A DNA stretch of 64,000 bases, taken from the NCBI GenBank assembly GCA_914767885.1, contig CAJZBQ010000062.1, positions 1,103,617-1,167,616 of the forward strand. Reading direction: 5' to 3'. The notes beneath the pieces are model-generated. The model had not been told where the DNA came from, searched no databases, and saw only the letters and a list, made by a program, of their open reading frames with translations. Within the stretch, counting starts at the first letter, position 1, and every line of letters begins with the position of its first letter. A program made the translations under genes and the position numbers. Origin of the DNA: Blepharisma stoltei. Its lineage: Eukaryota > Ciliophora > Heterotrichea > Heterotrichida > Blepharismidae. Below are positions 63,217 to 64,000 of the stretch, in pieces.

Positions 63217-64000
63217 GTTAGGGGTGTTAGGGTGTTAGGGTGTTAGGGTGTTTAGGGTGTTAGGGTTGTTAGGGTGTTAGGGGTGGGTGTTAGGGGGTGT
63301 TAGGGTGTTAGGGTGTTAGGGTGTTAGGGTGTTAGGGTGTTAGGGTGTTAGGGTGTTAGGGTGTTAGGGTGTTAGGGTGTTAGGGTGTTAGGGTGTTAGG
63401 GGGTGTTAGGGTGTTAGGGTGTTAGGGTGTTAGGGTGTTAGGGTGTTAGGGTGTTAGGGTGTTAGGGTGTTAGGGTGTTAGGGTGTTAGGGTGTTAGGGT
63501 GTTAGGGTGTTAGGGTGTTAGGGTGTTAGGGTGTTAGGGTGTTAGGGTGTTAGGGTGTTAGGGTGTTAGGGTGTTAGGGTGTTAGGGTGTTAGGGTGTTA
63601 GGGTGTTAGGGTGTTAGGGTGTTAGGGTGTTAGGGTGTTAGGGTGTTAGGGTTTTAGGGTGTTAGGGTGTTAGGGTGTTAGGGTGTTAGGGTGTTAGGGT
63701 GTTAGGGTGTTAGGGTGTTAGGGTGTTAGGGTGTTAGGGTGTTAGGGTGTTAGGGTGTTAGGGTGTTAGGGTGTTAGGGTGTTAGGGTGTTAGGGTGTTA
63801 GGGTGTTAGGGTGTTAGGGTGTTAGGGTGTTAGGGTGTTTAGGGTGTTAGGGTGTTAGGGTGTTAGGGTGTTAGGGTGTTAGGGTGTTAGGGTGTTAGGG
63901 TGTTAGGGTGTTAGGGTGTTAGGGTGTTAGGGTGTTAGGGTGTTAGGGTGTTAGGGTGTTAGGGTGTTAGGGTGTTAGGGAGTTAGGGTGTTAGGTGTTA
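63217..64000 (+). repeat. Telomere, (TGTTAGGG)n
   Basis: 784 bp of 8-bp repeats run to the window end with the G-rich strand reading outward, as at a right chromosome end. The first ~90 bp is irregular (gggggtgtta, gtttaggg and similar variants). Rare variants (ttttaggg, gtttaggg, gagttagg) occur further in. The unit is that reported for heterotrich ciliates. Confidence 0.97.

Overview
The window reads as germline-type DNA of a heterotrich ciliate, most likely Blepharisma. Four things support this. (1) The right end is about 98 copies of the telomere unit TGTTAGGG. (2) In-frame TGA falls at conserved Trp positions in every large gene (for example the VFPW of a BEACH domain), with TAA/TAG as stops. 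(3) Introns are 15-16 nt. (4) Many genes are cut by TA-bounded inserts whose in-silico removal restores one reading frame. In eight multi-part genes I summed the retained segments, and every total is divisible by three. The order is an inference from these features; no database search was possible.

Layout. 1-1915: a coiled-coil protein and proteasome subunit alpha-4 on the + strand. 2230-11107 (-): a ~2,550-residue BEACH/WD40 protein cut by three inserts. 11217-14292 (-): an unknown protein, a TPR/ZZ-finger protein and a broken 5' copy of it. 14542-18029 (+): two tandem MFS-like transporters, the second split by a MITE. 18373-21140 (-): a TauE/SafE-like membrane protein with three inserts. 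22898-26262 (-): an ankyrin/3'-5' exonuclease protein with four IESs. 28067-38168 (-): a 2,555-residue Cys-rich surface-type protein split by two back-to-back inverted-repeat elements. 39446-40569 (-): an F-box protein. 41458-43859 (-): a protein kinase with three inserts. 46495-50172 (+): a MORN-repeat pseudogene and a related MORN gene. 52276-53786 (-): a kelch-like protein. 54119-60265 (-): a WD40/TRP-type channel with three inserts. 62322-63101 (+): a kelch-like paralogue about 115 bp from the telomere.

Mobile DNA is the main theme. Three families of ~350-800 bp TA-bounded MITEs (called A, B and C here) have different ~17-nt motifs but the same end architecture, and one C copy sits inside a B copy. 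Short GC-rich retroposons of ~240-580 bp have 11-16 bp target duplications, and one sits inside another. Elements with long inverted repeats (X, Y, Z, D) and a 182-bp palindrome are also present. Several inserts in genes are flanked by 5-11 bp direct repeats without a shared TA, and some carry gene-like fragments.

The genes are ordinary housekeeping, signalling and membrane functions and do not form a pathway. What links them is the need for precise DNA removal before most can be expressed.
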